From contig NC_037253.1 of the NCBI RefSeq assembly GCF_000002425.4, positions 15,851,096 through 15,915,095 on the forward strand: a DNA stretch of 64,000 bases, given 5' to 3'. Made by a program: the position numbers and the translations under genes. The stretch's first letter is position 1; every line of letters starts with the position of its first letter. The notes under the pieces were generated by a model that did no database searches, was not told the DNA's origin, and saw only the letters and a program-made list of their open reading frames with translations. Positions 38,914-50,790 of the stretch are shown piece after piece. This DNA comes from Physcomitrium patens. Its lineage: Eukaryota; Streptophyta; Bryopsida; Funariales; Funariaceae.

Positions 38914-40074
38914 TTGTTAAAGCCACACCCCCTTTTCTACTAAATGATTGATTTTGTACAAGTTCCTTGCCTTGGACCCCATTCAAATTCCACATCTTCC
39001 ATTACCATACTTCATTCCCATCTACTATTCTTACCCTGATCCTGCCACCTCCTCTCCACCTACCCTATTATGACCCTACCACCTTGATTCCTCCCTAAAC
39101 CTGGCCGCATTTTAAAAAATGACACTTCATTTGATAAGATATATAAAAAAAAAAAAAAAAAAAAAAATTCAGTTTGTGCATAGTTTTAATGTATATACTA
39201 AAAGCTCAAAAATTGTAAATATATAATAAATCAACAAATAATTAATTTTAGTTTTTATATTTTAATATTTTAGATTTTTTACTACAATTTTATATTAAAA
39301 ATATTTTATTATTTTTAATAGGCAAGATTTTATTATTCTAATATTTGAATAGTATTTTAAAGATGTAAGACATATTACATAAATAAAATATATAAAACAA
39401 ATTATTTCTTAAAGACTATATTAAAGAACATAAGTATTTTAATTTTTAATTTTTTTTTATCATATAATTATTTGATTGATAAATTTGATCAATCAAAACA
39501 TATCTTATTAGATTAATATCAATTAAAGAAAGAAAAGAAAAGAAAATATAAAATGCATAAAAAATAGAAATAAGAGTTATTTAAATTTTGAATTTTAAAA
39601 TACTTTATATAGATTGAGTGGAGATGGGATAGTAGAGTTGGGATTGCAAGGTTGGGATTGGACAAGTAGTAGTGAGCTAGTAGGGTTGATGTAGAGGGGT
39701 TGAGATAAGGCAAGTAGTAATGAGGTAGTGGAGTTGGGGTGGCGGGATTGGGATAAGACAAGTAGTAATAGGATAGCAGAGTTGATAAAGCAAGGTTGGA
39801 ATAAGGCGAGTATGATTGAGGTAGTGGGATTGAGGTGATCAAGTTGAGGCATGGCAAGTAGTGGTGAAGTAGCGGAATTGGGACAATGGAGTTGAGACAA
39901 GACATGCAAGATTGGAGTAGAGGCAAGTAGAGGTGGAGTGATGGAGTTAAGATAAGGCTAGTAGAGAGGAGTGGTGGAGTTGGAATGAAGACAATGGATG
40001 AGAATGAAGTATGAAAATATAGACATGGAATTGAAACAGAGTTGAAGGAAGAAGAGTGTGGTTTTAACAAGTCC
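38911..40074. mobile_element. 1.16 kb related element with inverted ends
   Basis: The left end (38911-38975) has TTGTTAAAGCCACACCCCC and a diverged TGATTGATTTTGTACAAG block. The right end, read in reverse complement from about 40074, begins GGACTTGTTAAAACCACAC. The ends are the same family as the 37350-38699 element but more diverged. An A-rich run lies at about 39148-39168, and the right half contains a 48 bp minisatellite. No transposase is encoded. A (TCTA)n tract borders the right end. Confidence 0.45.
39610..40000. repeat. 48 bp-period degenerate minisatellite
   Basis: Read on the minus strand, units starting with TACTACTTG recur about every 48 bases with substitutions. Because 48 is divisible by three, two long overlapping frames stay open on the minus strand (39519-40070 and 39595-39909). 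The longer reads as a 16-residue repeat (YYLSYPNPATPTPLPH and variants). This is best read as a repeat, not a gene. Confidence 0.75.
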
Positions 40075-40075
<1 letters not shown>

Positions 40076-40118
<43 letters not shown>

Positions 40119-40119
40119 T
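40076..40119. repeat. (TCTA)n microsatellite
   Basis: About 11 uninterrupted TCTA units directly next to the end of the 38911-40074 element. Confidence 0.95.
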
Positions 40120-40559
40120 ATAAATAAAAGATATTAATAATAATTATTTTATCAAATTATCATATTGATGACTTGTTATGATTAACATATATATTTGTTT
40201 TGATAATAATTTAGATTATATGAATATCTATAATTAAGTAAAAATAAGTAAGTTTCATAATTTTATACACAACTAAGTCAAGCTATATTTTATACTATAG
40301 AGGAGAGATTCAAGCATATAAGTGTGAATACAAAAAATCTTAAAGCTTTATTAAATGGCTAAATTATCATAGCTAAGCAAATCCTTATAACACAAGCCAT
40401 CTCTTTTTTAAAATCACTCACAAGCCTTGACTTGACAAGAATGTCAAGTCAAGAAAGTTTTTTCATCTAAGTCTTTGAATCTTAATTGACACTAATAAAG
40501 CTAATTAATGGAAAAAATTAAATGGATAAAAAACCACTAAATTAAACTAAATTACATAC
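40120..40559. other. AT-rich DNA, nothing recognised
   Basis: No open frame or repeat structure that I can assign. It may be the decayed upstream part of the LRR relic. Confidence 0.4.
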
Positions 40560-41060
40560 ATCTAAGAAGATTTAGCACTCAATGCTACATAATGAGAGGT
40601 TGACATCATTGCAAAATAAATTGAATAATTTCATATTTTTGACTACCTTTCATGTAAGTAAGTGCTCAAACTTGGCATAATTTTTAAATGACTTTGGCAA
40701 CCTTACATCTTTGAATACCTTTCATATTAGAAGATGCTATAGCTTAATATTATTGCCAAATAAATTGGACAACTTCGCACCTTTGAGTACCTTTTATATG
40801 AGAAGATATCTCAGTTTGACATCATTATCAAATGAATTAGGTAACTTTATATCTTTATCTATCTTTAATTCAAGGATGTGTCTAAGTTTAATGTCATTGC
40901 CAATAAATAGAATAGTCTTTCAACTTTTATTATTTTTAATATAGAAAAGTCATTAAGTTTGAAAATTCTGCCAATCAAAATGGACAATCTCACATCTTTT
41001 GATATTTTATGTGTAAGGAGGTATTCAACCTTAAAATCATTATTAAAAGAAATGGTGAAT
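40560..41060 (+). pseudogene. Decayed leucine-rich-repeat gene fragment
   Basis: About six units of roughly 72 bases (24 residues) can be read on the plus strand across frameshifts and stops. The best-preserved stretch, 40711-40944, contains FHIRRCYSLILLPNKLDN, FYMRRYLSLTSLSNELGN and FNSRMCLSLMSLPIN. This matches the 'CSSLTSLPNELGNLTSLTT' type of LRR that is common in large plant and moss LRR families, often linked to NB-ARC-type or related resistance-like proteins. Only LRR units remain; no nucleotide-binding or kinase domain is visible. The family recognition is from memory of the repeat consensus. Confidence 0.7.
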
Positions 41061-41099
41061 ATAATTTAAAAATTATATTTTTAAAATAGGTCAAAAATC

Positions 41100-42520
41100 A
41101 ATTAATAAAATATTCAAAAGTTTTTAATTTAGAAGATATAATGACTTTGACTTGCACTTTAGGATTTTGATTTTTATTATATAAGAGTTTTTGAAAGGTT
41201 TAAAAATATTAATAGATTTAAAATTTTAAGATCTTTGAATTTAGGATTTAGGACTACATAGGTGTTTTCTATTATTTTATCTTGTTATTTTTGAATTTTA
41301 ACTTTATTTACCTTTTCTATATTTATTATCTAAAATTCCAATAGTATAAATAACTTATTTTGAATGTCCTTAATTTATAAGCTATAACTATTTTTACTTC
41401 AATTTATAATTTTGATAATTATTGTAAAAGAATCTTAGGTAATTTAGAAAATACTATTATATATATTTGATAGTTTTTTATTCAAAATATGCCAATTAGT
41501 TATTTATAATTATATGAGTTAATAAATATTAAAGTTTTGATCATTCTTGATTTTCCAAACATATAAGATTATATAAATTTTGTTTTAATTTCTTCCTCTA
41601 CTTTAAAGATCTAAAAATATAATAATAGACTTAGATTATTTTATAAGTTTTTCACTTTTTAGATATACAATTTTTTATTTGATATTTTTTTTGTTGATTT
41701 ATTTAATTCTTTGTCTTTTGAAATAATAAATTAATCTATCTTCTTATTTGTGATGCATTTAATCTTGCTGGTGCATTTAGAATCTTCAAAAAGTCTATAA
41801 TATAGGAGTTATAAGATTTTCAAAATTACAAATTTACTCTTTATATAATATGTAAAAAAATAGAAAATTAAGTATAGACTCATTCACATAATAAAAATAA
41901 AATAGATGGCTTATATAAGTATTTTTTGATTTTATAGTTTTAAGATACTAAAATTAAATTACTTTTTAAACATACTATAGATATAAATTACTTAAAATTA
42001 TACAACCTATATTTTAAGATTTATAATTTAGATTTAAGAATATATTGATGTTTTTAATTTGTTTTACTTATTTATTTTTGGATTTTGAATAGATTTATTA
42101 TCCCATTTTTGTTATCTACAATTCTAATGGTATAAGTTACTTGTTCTATAAATTTTTAGTTTTCAAGATTTTAACAACTTTGATTTAGGCTTTTCAGTTT
42201 CAATTTATGATATAGAAGGCTTTTTGAGAGTTTTGAAAACACCATTTGATCCATTTAAAGATTATTCATTCTAAATATGTCAAAGAATTAGTCTAATAGT
42301 ATATAGATTTGTAGATATTAAAGATTTGACCATTTAAAACTTTAAGTTGAATTTGTAAATATATAGGATTATATAAGTTTTAATTTGACATCTTTTTTTT
42401 ATTTTCAAGCATCTAAAAATCTAATGGTGAAATTAAAATCTTCTAAAACTTTTAAATTTTTTAGATACAAGACTTTTGATTTATATATATATATATTAAA
42501 AATATTGACTTGATCCACCT
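41100..42520. repeat. Diverged direct repeat, offset about 790 bp
   Basis: Segments around 41320 (AATTCCAATAGTATAAATAA) and 42115 (AATTCTAATGGTATAAGTTA) are related, and the order of neighbouring motifs is similar across about 41160-41720 and 41930-42510. The sequence is non-coding and AT-rich. It may be tandem or nested LTR material of the old gypsy element whose RT lies just downstream. Confidence 0.4.
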
Positions 42521-43500
42521 TCTTAGTTTTTAGAGAAGAAGGTTAAGTCAAAATCCAAAAAATAAAGAAGTAAAAAAATTAGGCACATCCATGTATCTCC
42601 TGAATTTTGAATCCTAAACTCTAAAAACTCAAATCCTAAATTTTAAATCCTAGATCCTAATTCTAAAATCCTAATTCTAAAATCCTAATTCTTTTAAGTC
42701 TAAACCTTAAATCTAATTTGTTTACAATAGGGTGGCAAATAGAAGTGACAATAGAATGATGTTAAAAAAACCAATAGTTGTGAATATTGAAGAAAAATGA
42801 GTGTATGAAGATTATATTGGAGGAGCTTGTCACTTCATTAGAGAATATGGTGCAAATTAGTATGACCATGTATAATCCATTGTATAAGCTTAAGTCATAG
42901 TTTATATGATTTTAAGTTATTTATATATAGTTTATTAAGAAAATAGTCTAAATATGATATTTTGGAAGTAAAAAACATATATATACTTATATAAATTATA
43001 TATTTTATTTTCTTAGAATTAAAAAATTAATAAATATTTTTATTTTTATTTTTATTTTTTTAAAATATTTTATGCATTGTATAAAAGATAATTTTTTAAT
43101 TTTAAAAATTCATAACACCTAAACTATAGATTTTTTGAAGGTTCTAAACATATTATTAAGATAAAATATATTATAAATTAGAAAATAAATCAACTTAAAA
43201 TTTTAAAAAGACAAAGTCTAACAAAAATTAATAAAAAAGTACCAAAATAAGGCCATATATTCATAAGTTGAAAAAATATAAAATGTTCTAAGTCCACAAC
43301 TAGATTTTTAGATTTATAATATAAAAAAAAGAAATAAAATCAAAACTTAAAAAATCCAAGTTATTTACAAAATTAATTCAAAATTTAAAATTCTCAATTT
43401 TTTAATATTTATAAATCTTTATACTTTTTTTAAATACCTAATATCATATTTAGATTTAAAAATATTTAAATAGATTTAATGGTATTTTTAAATCTCTTAA
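42520..43500. other. AT-rich DNA upstream of a gypsy RT relic
   Basis: No gene. Includes a short run of AATCCTAA-like units at about 42610-42700. Possibly leader and gag region of the old element, too decayed to read. Confidence 0.35.
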
Positions 43501-44897
43501 ATAATATTTTTATAATAACATAAAGATTATGGATGATGGTTTGGCCTATGCAAAGATAAGAAGTTAAGATGGAAAGAGGGCAATGCAATTTTTAAAGAAT
43601 TGTATAAATTATAAAACAAATTAGAATAGTTTGAAGAAACATCCTTTTCCAAGGATATATAAAGAATTTAAAGATCTTGATAACCTAAAGGATTTTTTTT
43701 ATTAGAAGCCATTTATAACAAGATTGCAATGTTAGAAGGTATGATGGATTTCTGCCCAATAAAAGAAATGAGGTTATTATAAGATTATCATAAGATGGAT
43801 ATATTTTATTCAAAAATATAAATCACTTTGAAAAGATAGAGAAAAAAATGTCAAAAATATAAAACATGAGTTGAAGAAATATAGAGTTATTGATAAAGAT
43901 GAATACATATCAAGGATGTTTGAAGAATCTTACTTTGATGATATTATGGATATTTTGTAAATATTATTGGATTTGAATTTTGAAGGTGGTGATAAGGTAA
44001 TAAATGTGAATTATAAAGAATTTCATGTTGGAATGAAAGAATATGTAGTTGAATATGAAATGAAGGTGAATACAAAATATAAGATTATTATAAAGAATGT
44101 TAAACTTGTATCATTGCGACTATCATTAGATTTTGAAGAAAGGATTGAAAAGGCATCTATACAATAAAATTAAAGAGATTCAAGAAAAATTAATCATGAA
44201 TTTAAGGATGAATTGACATTAGATAGTTTGAAAGTTAGATATGAAAAATTTTCAATAAGAGATGAAGAGAGATATTTTAAAGAAATACTTTCACAACATA
44301 GTAAGGCATTTATATTTGAATTATATGAGATAAAGTATATTAATTTAAGTATTGTAGCACCTATGGTTATTTTTATAATTCCATACGAATTATAAAATTT
44401 GAGACCAATTCCAATTTCTAAGGCGCATTTGTCAAAGTTAGTTGAATTACTCAATGAAAAGAATCGAATATAAATTTTAGAACTATTTATTGCACTATAT
44501 TCCAATTTATGGTTGATAATACCTAAGAAATAAAAGACATTGAAGTTTCTTTAAGATATGCAATTGATAAACAAAATAAGTATTAAAAATATAAATTCAA
44601 GTTTAATTATGGATGAATTTAGAAAAGAATTTGTAAGGAAGAAAATTTATTTTATTGGAGATCTTTATTTAAGATATGATCAATTTCAATTGATAATATA
44701 AAGTAGAGATTTAGCAACTATGAAGACAATATTAAGATTGGTCAAAATGTGTATATTATCACAAGAGACTACAAATTCTATTGTACATGTGATGAATGAA
44801 ATGCATAAGGTAATAAGAGATTTTATTCTAAAAATAATAATGCCTTTCTTAGATAATTTTTCAAATTAAGGATGTAAAAAAGAAAGATAAGATGAGA
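43500..44897 (+). pseudogene. Decayed Ty3/gypsy pol fragment, protease-to-RT region (family 2)
   Basis: Plus-strand frames broken by many stops can be aligned in order to a gypsy pol: a protease-like segment near 43960-44160, then RT-like blocks (LRPIPISKAHLSKLVELL, IPKK before TLKF, DMQLINKIS, GDLYLRYDQFQL, MKTILRLVKMC, MNEMHKVIRDF and MPFLDN). In the last block the YxDD-type motif of the active site is no longer readable. The relic stops at about 44897, where the LTR of the chromodomain element begins, so it was interrupted by that insertion. The RNase H and integrase part at 53.05-55.0 kb is probably its continuation. Confidence 0.7.
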
Positions 44898-44902
44898 CAT
44901 TG

Positions 44903-45462
44903 TGTCACAAACATACTCATGTAAACTAGTAATTATATATATAAATAGGTAGAAGTAGATAAAAATAGATAAAAGTAAATTAATTCTATAATATTTAATA
45001 TAAAAGCTTCTTAAAAGCTTCACAGAGGCTGCTTTGATTTTATAGATGTCTTTAATTGACTTTTTGGATTAGAGACGTGGTCAACAAGTTGGCCATGTGC
45101 CACACATGTTGTTAGCTTAAAGACTAAATTAACTATGTAGCCCACATGTAGAAAAACTTGCCTTGTAAGTCAAGGCATGTGTCCTACAAAGTTAATACAT
45201 ATTGAAGGTCCTATAGAATGTCACCACATAGCTCTTAATTAGATAGTATATATAGAGACAAGAGTAAAGCCTTCTTCACTCTTGTCAACTCCTTTCTTAT
45301 TTCCAGACTAGTTTTAAGAGTCATTATGTTTTCTAGTCTTTAGCAATAGTCATTCTAGTTCAATATATTATTACTTTTGAGTGATTTCTAAGTATTTTTG
45401 AGTGATATAAGAGTGTATTGAGATTATCTTTCTTTGGAGTTCATTTCTTTGATAGTTTGACA
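44903..45462 (+). repeat. 5' LTR of the chromovirus-type element
   Basis: Starts TGTCACAAACATACTCATG and ends GATAGTTTGACA. It is collinear with the 3' LTR at 50791-51339 and with the inverted copy at 51328-51886. Confidence 0.88.
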
Positions 45463-45706
45463 AGAGTGTTAATATATATTTTTTTATCTTATTTTAGAAG
45501 TGAGTGGATTACTTCACTTCTATTATTATATTTTGAAGATTGTGGACTATTCACCTTTAAACAAAAAATCTTGTTTTCTAATACTGAGCTTTTTCTTAAA
45601 GAGAATGGATTATCCCTCTTTGTGAAATTTGTTTTTAGAGGTTGCAGATTACCCTCCTCTTATTTAACTTTTGAATTTGTTTGAGTTGCCTATAGAAAGA
45701 AAAATC

Positions 45707-46340
45707 ATGGATACTACACTTGGTGGAAGTAAAAATAGATTTACAAGTATTGCAGATCTTCATGAGCTTGTCAACATTCTTAGGACCAAAATTTCATGCA
45801 TCACCAATACCAACCATGGAATCACTATTCCTACTATTATGGAAGAAGTTCAAAGTCTATGCCAAGAAGTTGTGCAGTTGAAGGAAATAAGTCGATTAGC
45901 CTCACAACCAAATTTTGGAAGTTTTACTTCTATAAGCTTGAGGGAGGCAAAGATTAGTATGCATAAAAAGTTTGATGGAACAAGATGAAGATTTTGAGGA
46001 TTTTTGTAACAAGTTAAACTCTACTTAAGGTTGCATCCTTTCCAATACCCTCATAGATTTACTCAAGTTAGATTTATAGACGCACTTCTATCTAGAAGTG
46101 TTCTCTCTTGATTTGCACCTTTGATAGAAAAAGATTTATAACTACTCTATGATTTGAACTCATTCTTGGAAGTATTTATGGCTTCATTTGGAGAAAGTGA
46201 TCGAGAAAGGATAGCAAAGACTAAGCTTATATCACTACGACAAAGATTACGTTCAGCCACCACATATGCAGCTGAATTCCAAAGTCTTGCTTGTGATGTG
46301 GAATGGAATAATAAAGCCCTTATCAATCAATTTTGCTAGG
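45707..46340 (+). pseudogene. gag region of the chromovirus-type element
   Basis: Starts with ATG at 45707 and runs about 94 codons to a stop, then resumes in other frames. The 46154-46339 part (ASFGESDRERIAKTKLISLR, then TYAAEFQSLACDVEW) resembles the retrotransposon gag capsid domain. A zinc-knuckle relic follows at about 46605-46665, in which two of the three cysteines of the CCHC box are replaced (Tyr and Phe). It would have formed the capsid of the particle. Confidence 0.75.
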
Positions 46341-46849
46341 GATTGAAGGATAATGTCAAAGATTTATTATTGACAATGCCAAAAACAGATTCTTTAGAAC
46401 AATTCATTATTCAAGCTATTGCATGTGATAATCATTTATTTAAAAGACATCAAGAACAAAGATATGGCTAGAGAAGAACAAGTCAAGTCATGGCAACACC
46501 TTCTAAGTTTTTGGAAACCTTTCCATCAAAGCTAGAGCCAATGCAAATTGATACGATATATTTTAAATCCTTCACGAAGTAGGAAAAGACTCGACAATGC
46601 CAAAAAGACTTATGTCTATATTATGGAAAAACTAAACACATTGGTCAACATTTTCCAAGAAAGCAACGCAATCACAAAATGAAGAGTATGATTGCAAAAG
46701 AAGACAATGTGTTGAAAAACGAATTCTTCCAACTACAATACGGACAGTGTGGCTAGAATCATGTGCAACACCTAGTCAAGGTCTTATTCTTTCCTCAGAT
46801 CCTTCACCTTGTTTTACAATAGATGTGTGTTTAAGATCCAAAATCATAA

Positions 46850-48100
46850 AGTCTTTATATAATTAGATTCAAGAGCCTCAGCTTGTTTCATAGACGAAGA
46901 CTTTGTTAAAAAACAAGAAATATTGTTAGTCAAGAAAATCAAACCCATATATGTGGAAGTCATAGATGTTCGTTCGTTGTCTTCTAGTGATGTTATCTAT
47001 GAGACTATTCCTTTAGATGTAGTGATTAAAGATCATAATAGTATAGTAATATTTAATGTGATACGATCTCCTTTGAATCCAATCATTTTAAGACTATCTT
47101 GGTTAAAAAAGTACAATCCTCAGATAGATTGGATTTCTTGTAACCTTAACTTTTCTAGTAGTTTAATTCAAAATTCTATTAATCAAGATGAAATACATAA
47201 GTCTAGTACATCTAAGCCTTTACTAATAAGAGCAAGAGCTTTCATGCATATAGCCAAAGAAGGATCATCTTTTGCTATATATGCCACACCCATTTTAGAT
47301 AGTGAAAAGATGTCAAGTGATTTTCCTAGTCAATATCAAGAATTCTAAGATGTTTTTGAAAAGAAGAATGTAGATATTCTTCCAAAACATCGACCTTATG
47401 ATTGTTCAATTGATGTTCAAGAATGAGCTCAACTGCCATTTGGACCAATCTATAGCTTATCACAAAATAAATTGGCTGCATTAAAAGAATATATTGATAA
47501 GAACTTGGCTAAAAACTTCAGACACCATTCAAAATTTCTAGGAGGAGCGTCGATCTTATTTGTGAAGAAAAAAGATGGATCTTTACGGATGTGCATAGAT
47601 TAATGGAGGCTTAACAAGATCACCATCAAAAATAGGTATCCTTTACCTTTGATTTCAGGACTTCTTGATCAAGTCAATCAATCAAAGATCTACAAAAAAA
47701 TAGATCTACAAAGAGTATACAACTTGGTCTGCATCAAAGAAGGAGATGAATGGAAGACTGATTTTCGAACTACATATGGATATTTTGAATATAATATCAT
47801 GCCTTTTAGACTCACAAACGCACTAACTACTTTTCAACATCTTATGAATGATGTTTTTCGTGAATTTTTAGATGATTTTGTTGTTTGTTATTTAGATGAC
47901 ATTCTAATCTACTCTAAGAACACAAAAGAATATGAACTCCATATTCGTCATGTATTACAAAAACTAAAAGATGCAAGATTATATGCCAAGTTGAAAAAAT
48001 GTGTATTCCACACTACTCAAGTTGACTTTTTAGGATACATCATTTCCAACAAAGGCCTGATGATGGATCTTAAGAAGGTCAAGACTATCATAGATTAGAA
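46850..48100 (+). pseudogene. Protease and reverse transcriptase region of the chromovirus-type element
   Basis: The aspartic protease motif at about 46860-46910 reads LDSRASACFIDEDF, with Arg where the family has Gly in DSG. RT follows: LPFGPIYSLS, ILFVKKKDGSLRMCID, a stop in place of a residue in the next block, NRYPLPLI, MPFRLTNALTTFQHLM and the active-site YLDD at 47889-47900. The catalytic aspartates of YLDD are intact, but stops at about 47604 and 48096 interrupt the reading frame. Confidence 0.88.
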
Positions 48101-48134
48101 TATTTCAAGAACAGTATAAGATGTACAATGATTT

Positions 48135-49013
48135 TTGGGCTTTGTAAATTACTATCAAATCTTTATCAAGAACTTTTTTCAAGTTGCAGCTCTACTTACG
48201 CGTTTGACTTGTAAAGACAAATTTGAGTGGAATAAAGAAGTTGAAGTAGCGTTTGATGCTTTAAAGAAGGAATTTATTTCTGCACCAATCTTGTATTGCA
48301 TCGACTTTTTCAAGGAATTTTTTATGGAAATAGATGCATTAGACTTTGCCTTGGGTGCCGTTTTGTCACAAATGGGAGCAGATGATAAGCTCCATCCAAT
48401 AGCTTTTTATTCCAAGAAATTTTCAGCAGCCAAGATTAACTATGAAATCTATGATAAAGAGCCTCTCGCAATTGTGGATTCATTTCAAGAATGGCATCAT
48501 TATCTAGAAGGCACCTCAAGTCCAATCACCATATATATGGATCATAAGAACCTCAAGTATTTTATGTCAGCATGCGTATTAAATTATCATCAAGCTCGTT
48601 GGAACATGTCTTTATTAAGATTCAAGTTCATCATTACTTATCGACTAGAAAAACAACAAGGTTTGTCCAATGCCTCGTCTAGATATTTTCATCTTGCACC
48701 AAAAGAAGAAGATGCAGCTTTTGAGCAACAAAGAACGGTTCTCTTGAAGCTGGAGCAATTTCATCTTCGAGCAATAAAATCAACATTGACTTTTGATTTA
48801 ACTTTTCTCAAGCAAATCCAATTAAGTATGTCTTCAGACCTTCTTGTTTATGATATCAAGAATAATTCTTCTAAATCTCATGATCTCTCTAAATTCGAGT
48901 TTAAGAACAACCTACTCTATTTCGAAGGACACCTATATGTTCCAGAAGGAGAAGCACGTTTATGTATTCTTCAAGCTCGTCACAACTTTCCAACAACAAG
49001 ACATTTTAGATAA
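48135..49013 (+). pseudogene. RNase H and start of integrase of the chromovirus-type element
   Basis: An uninterrupted frame of 292 codons. It includes the RT-RNase H connection (FLGFVNYYQIFIKNF just before and in the frame), RNase H with DALDFALGAVLSQ, YSKKFSAAKINYEIYDKE and YMDHKNLKYF, and the tail normally ending in 'DALSR', here changed to NASSR. The frame ends in the histidine pair region of the integrase zinc-binding domain. This is the longest intact frame in the element. Confidence 0.85.
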
Positions 49014-50210
49014 AATAAGACTTTGGAATTGATATCTAGGGATTTTTGGTGGTCTCAAATGTGAAAGGCAGTCAAAGATTTTGTACAATCATGTGATGTT
49101 TGGTCAAGATCAAAAACTTCTCATCATCAACCTTTTAGACTTCTTCAGCCATTATCCATTCCAGAACAACCATGGTCTTTTGTTTCTATGAACTTCATTA
49201 CAAATCTTCCATGCTCAGATTCTTATCACTCTATATTTTTGATAGTTGATCGCTTCACTAAGATGGCACATTTTGTACTATATAGAAAATCTATCATGGA
49301 TGAAGAAAAAACTAAGCTTTTTATTGACAATATCTATTGCTATCATGAGTTATCAAAGGATATTATATTAGATATGGGAACTTAGTTTGTATCAAGATTT
49401 TGGAGAATCCTTTTTAATATTTAAAAAAAGATATAAAACTATCTTCAGTTTTTCATCCTCAAATTAACGGAGAGATAGAGCATGTAAACCAAGTCTTGGA
49501 GCAATATTTAAGATGTACCATCAACTATCAACAAAATGATTAGACAACTCTTCTGCCATTGGCACAGTTTGCTTATAATAATACGGTGCATTTTCCTATG
49601 CCATAAACACCTTTCTTTGTCAATTATGGTTATTATCCATAATTTGACACGCTTGATTTTTCAAAAGTTGATAATCTTGCAGTAGAAGATATGACAAATT
49701 GGTTGTCAAAGTTACATGCAACAATGAAGGTGCAATTAAAAGAAGCTCAAAAATAACAAAAGATAAATGCGGATGTCTATCGAAAGGAACAACCACCATT
49801 TTACATGGGCGATAAGGTATGATTACTTTGTCACAATATCAAGACTACTCGTCCTTGTGACAAGTTGGACTATCAAAGGTTTGGACCATTTTTTATTTCT
49901 GCACAAATCAATCTTATTGCATATCGTTTATATCTACCGGAGTCAATGAATATCCATCTAGTATTCCATGTGTCTCTTCTTGAATCATACAAGAGAGTGG
50001 ACATACAAAAAAGAAGTCAAGCTCCACCTCCTCCTATAGAAGTGGACAATAATGAAGAGTTTGAGGTGGAAGAAGTCTTAGATTCAAGGCGGCGCCAAAA
50101 TAAATTGGAATATCTTGTCCATTGGCACGGATATGATATTAGTCAATGCACATAGGAAGCAGTAAATAATGGTGTAAATACAGCAAAGGCAATGGAGGCT
50201 TTTCATTGAC
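49014..50210 (+). pseudogene. Integrase and chromodomain of the chromovirus-type element
   Basis: The integrase zinc-binding domain has lost one cysteine (CDVW for C-x-x-C). In the core, the first catalytic Asp is Asn (SMNFITNLP, codon 49191-49193), the second is present (ILDMGT) and the third, Glu, is present (NGEIEHVNQ). Stops interrupt the frame several times. The C-terminus reads EEFEVEEVLDSRRRQNKLEYLVHWHGYD at about 50050-50150, a clear chromodomain, whose conserved Trp after the last beta strand is a stop (about 50154). Chromodomains target such elements to heterochromatin. Confidence 0.87.
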
Positions 50211-50790
50211 AGCATCCATTAAAACTAAGATAAAAATCTTCTTCATAAAAGAAATAAGATCTAGGCAAGATAACATTCTACTTTCAATCTTTTTTTGTAA
50301 CTTCTTTATAGTTGTGATGCTCTTAAGATAGAGAATCAACAACCAATGGATATGATTCAAGAGCCTTCATTTGTTGATCTACCAGACAGGATATTACGAT
50401 TGTCACAACCTTCAAGATGATGCAATCAAGATGAAGATCTTCAAGAACGACATGTTCTTCCTCAAAGAGATGGAAGATACAACACGTTTGATATCACGAA
50501 TTTGGAAGGGACTCCCAATGTTTGGTGATTTTACTAGAGGTAGGAACAATTCTTGATGGTGTTCCAAATATTTTATTTAAAGGAAGTTATGAAGGCCTTA
50601 ACAACGACCAAATAATTGGGTGGTCTTCTCACCTTGATATAGGACATTATCGATGGTTGAAAGGCCTTATCAATCATCTTCAAAGAGAACAAAGATGAGA
50701 ATATGAGGCAAATACAATTCATCGCATCATAGATTTTTTCAACATATGATGACCACTCCTTGTAGAACTTGTCTCTAGAAGGGAGGGTAA

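Noticed and set aside
39519..40070. 183-codon minus-strand open frame
   Set aside because: Product of the 48 bp minisatellite, whose period keeps all frames in step; a second overlapping frame is open for the same reason.
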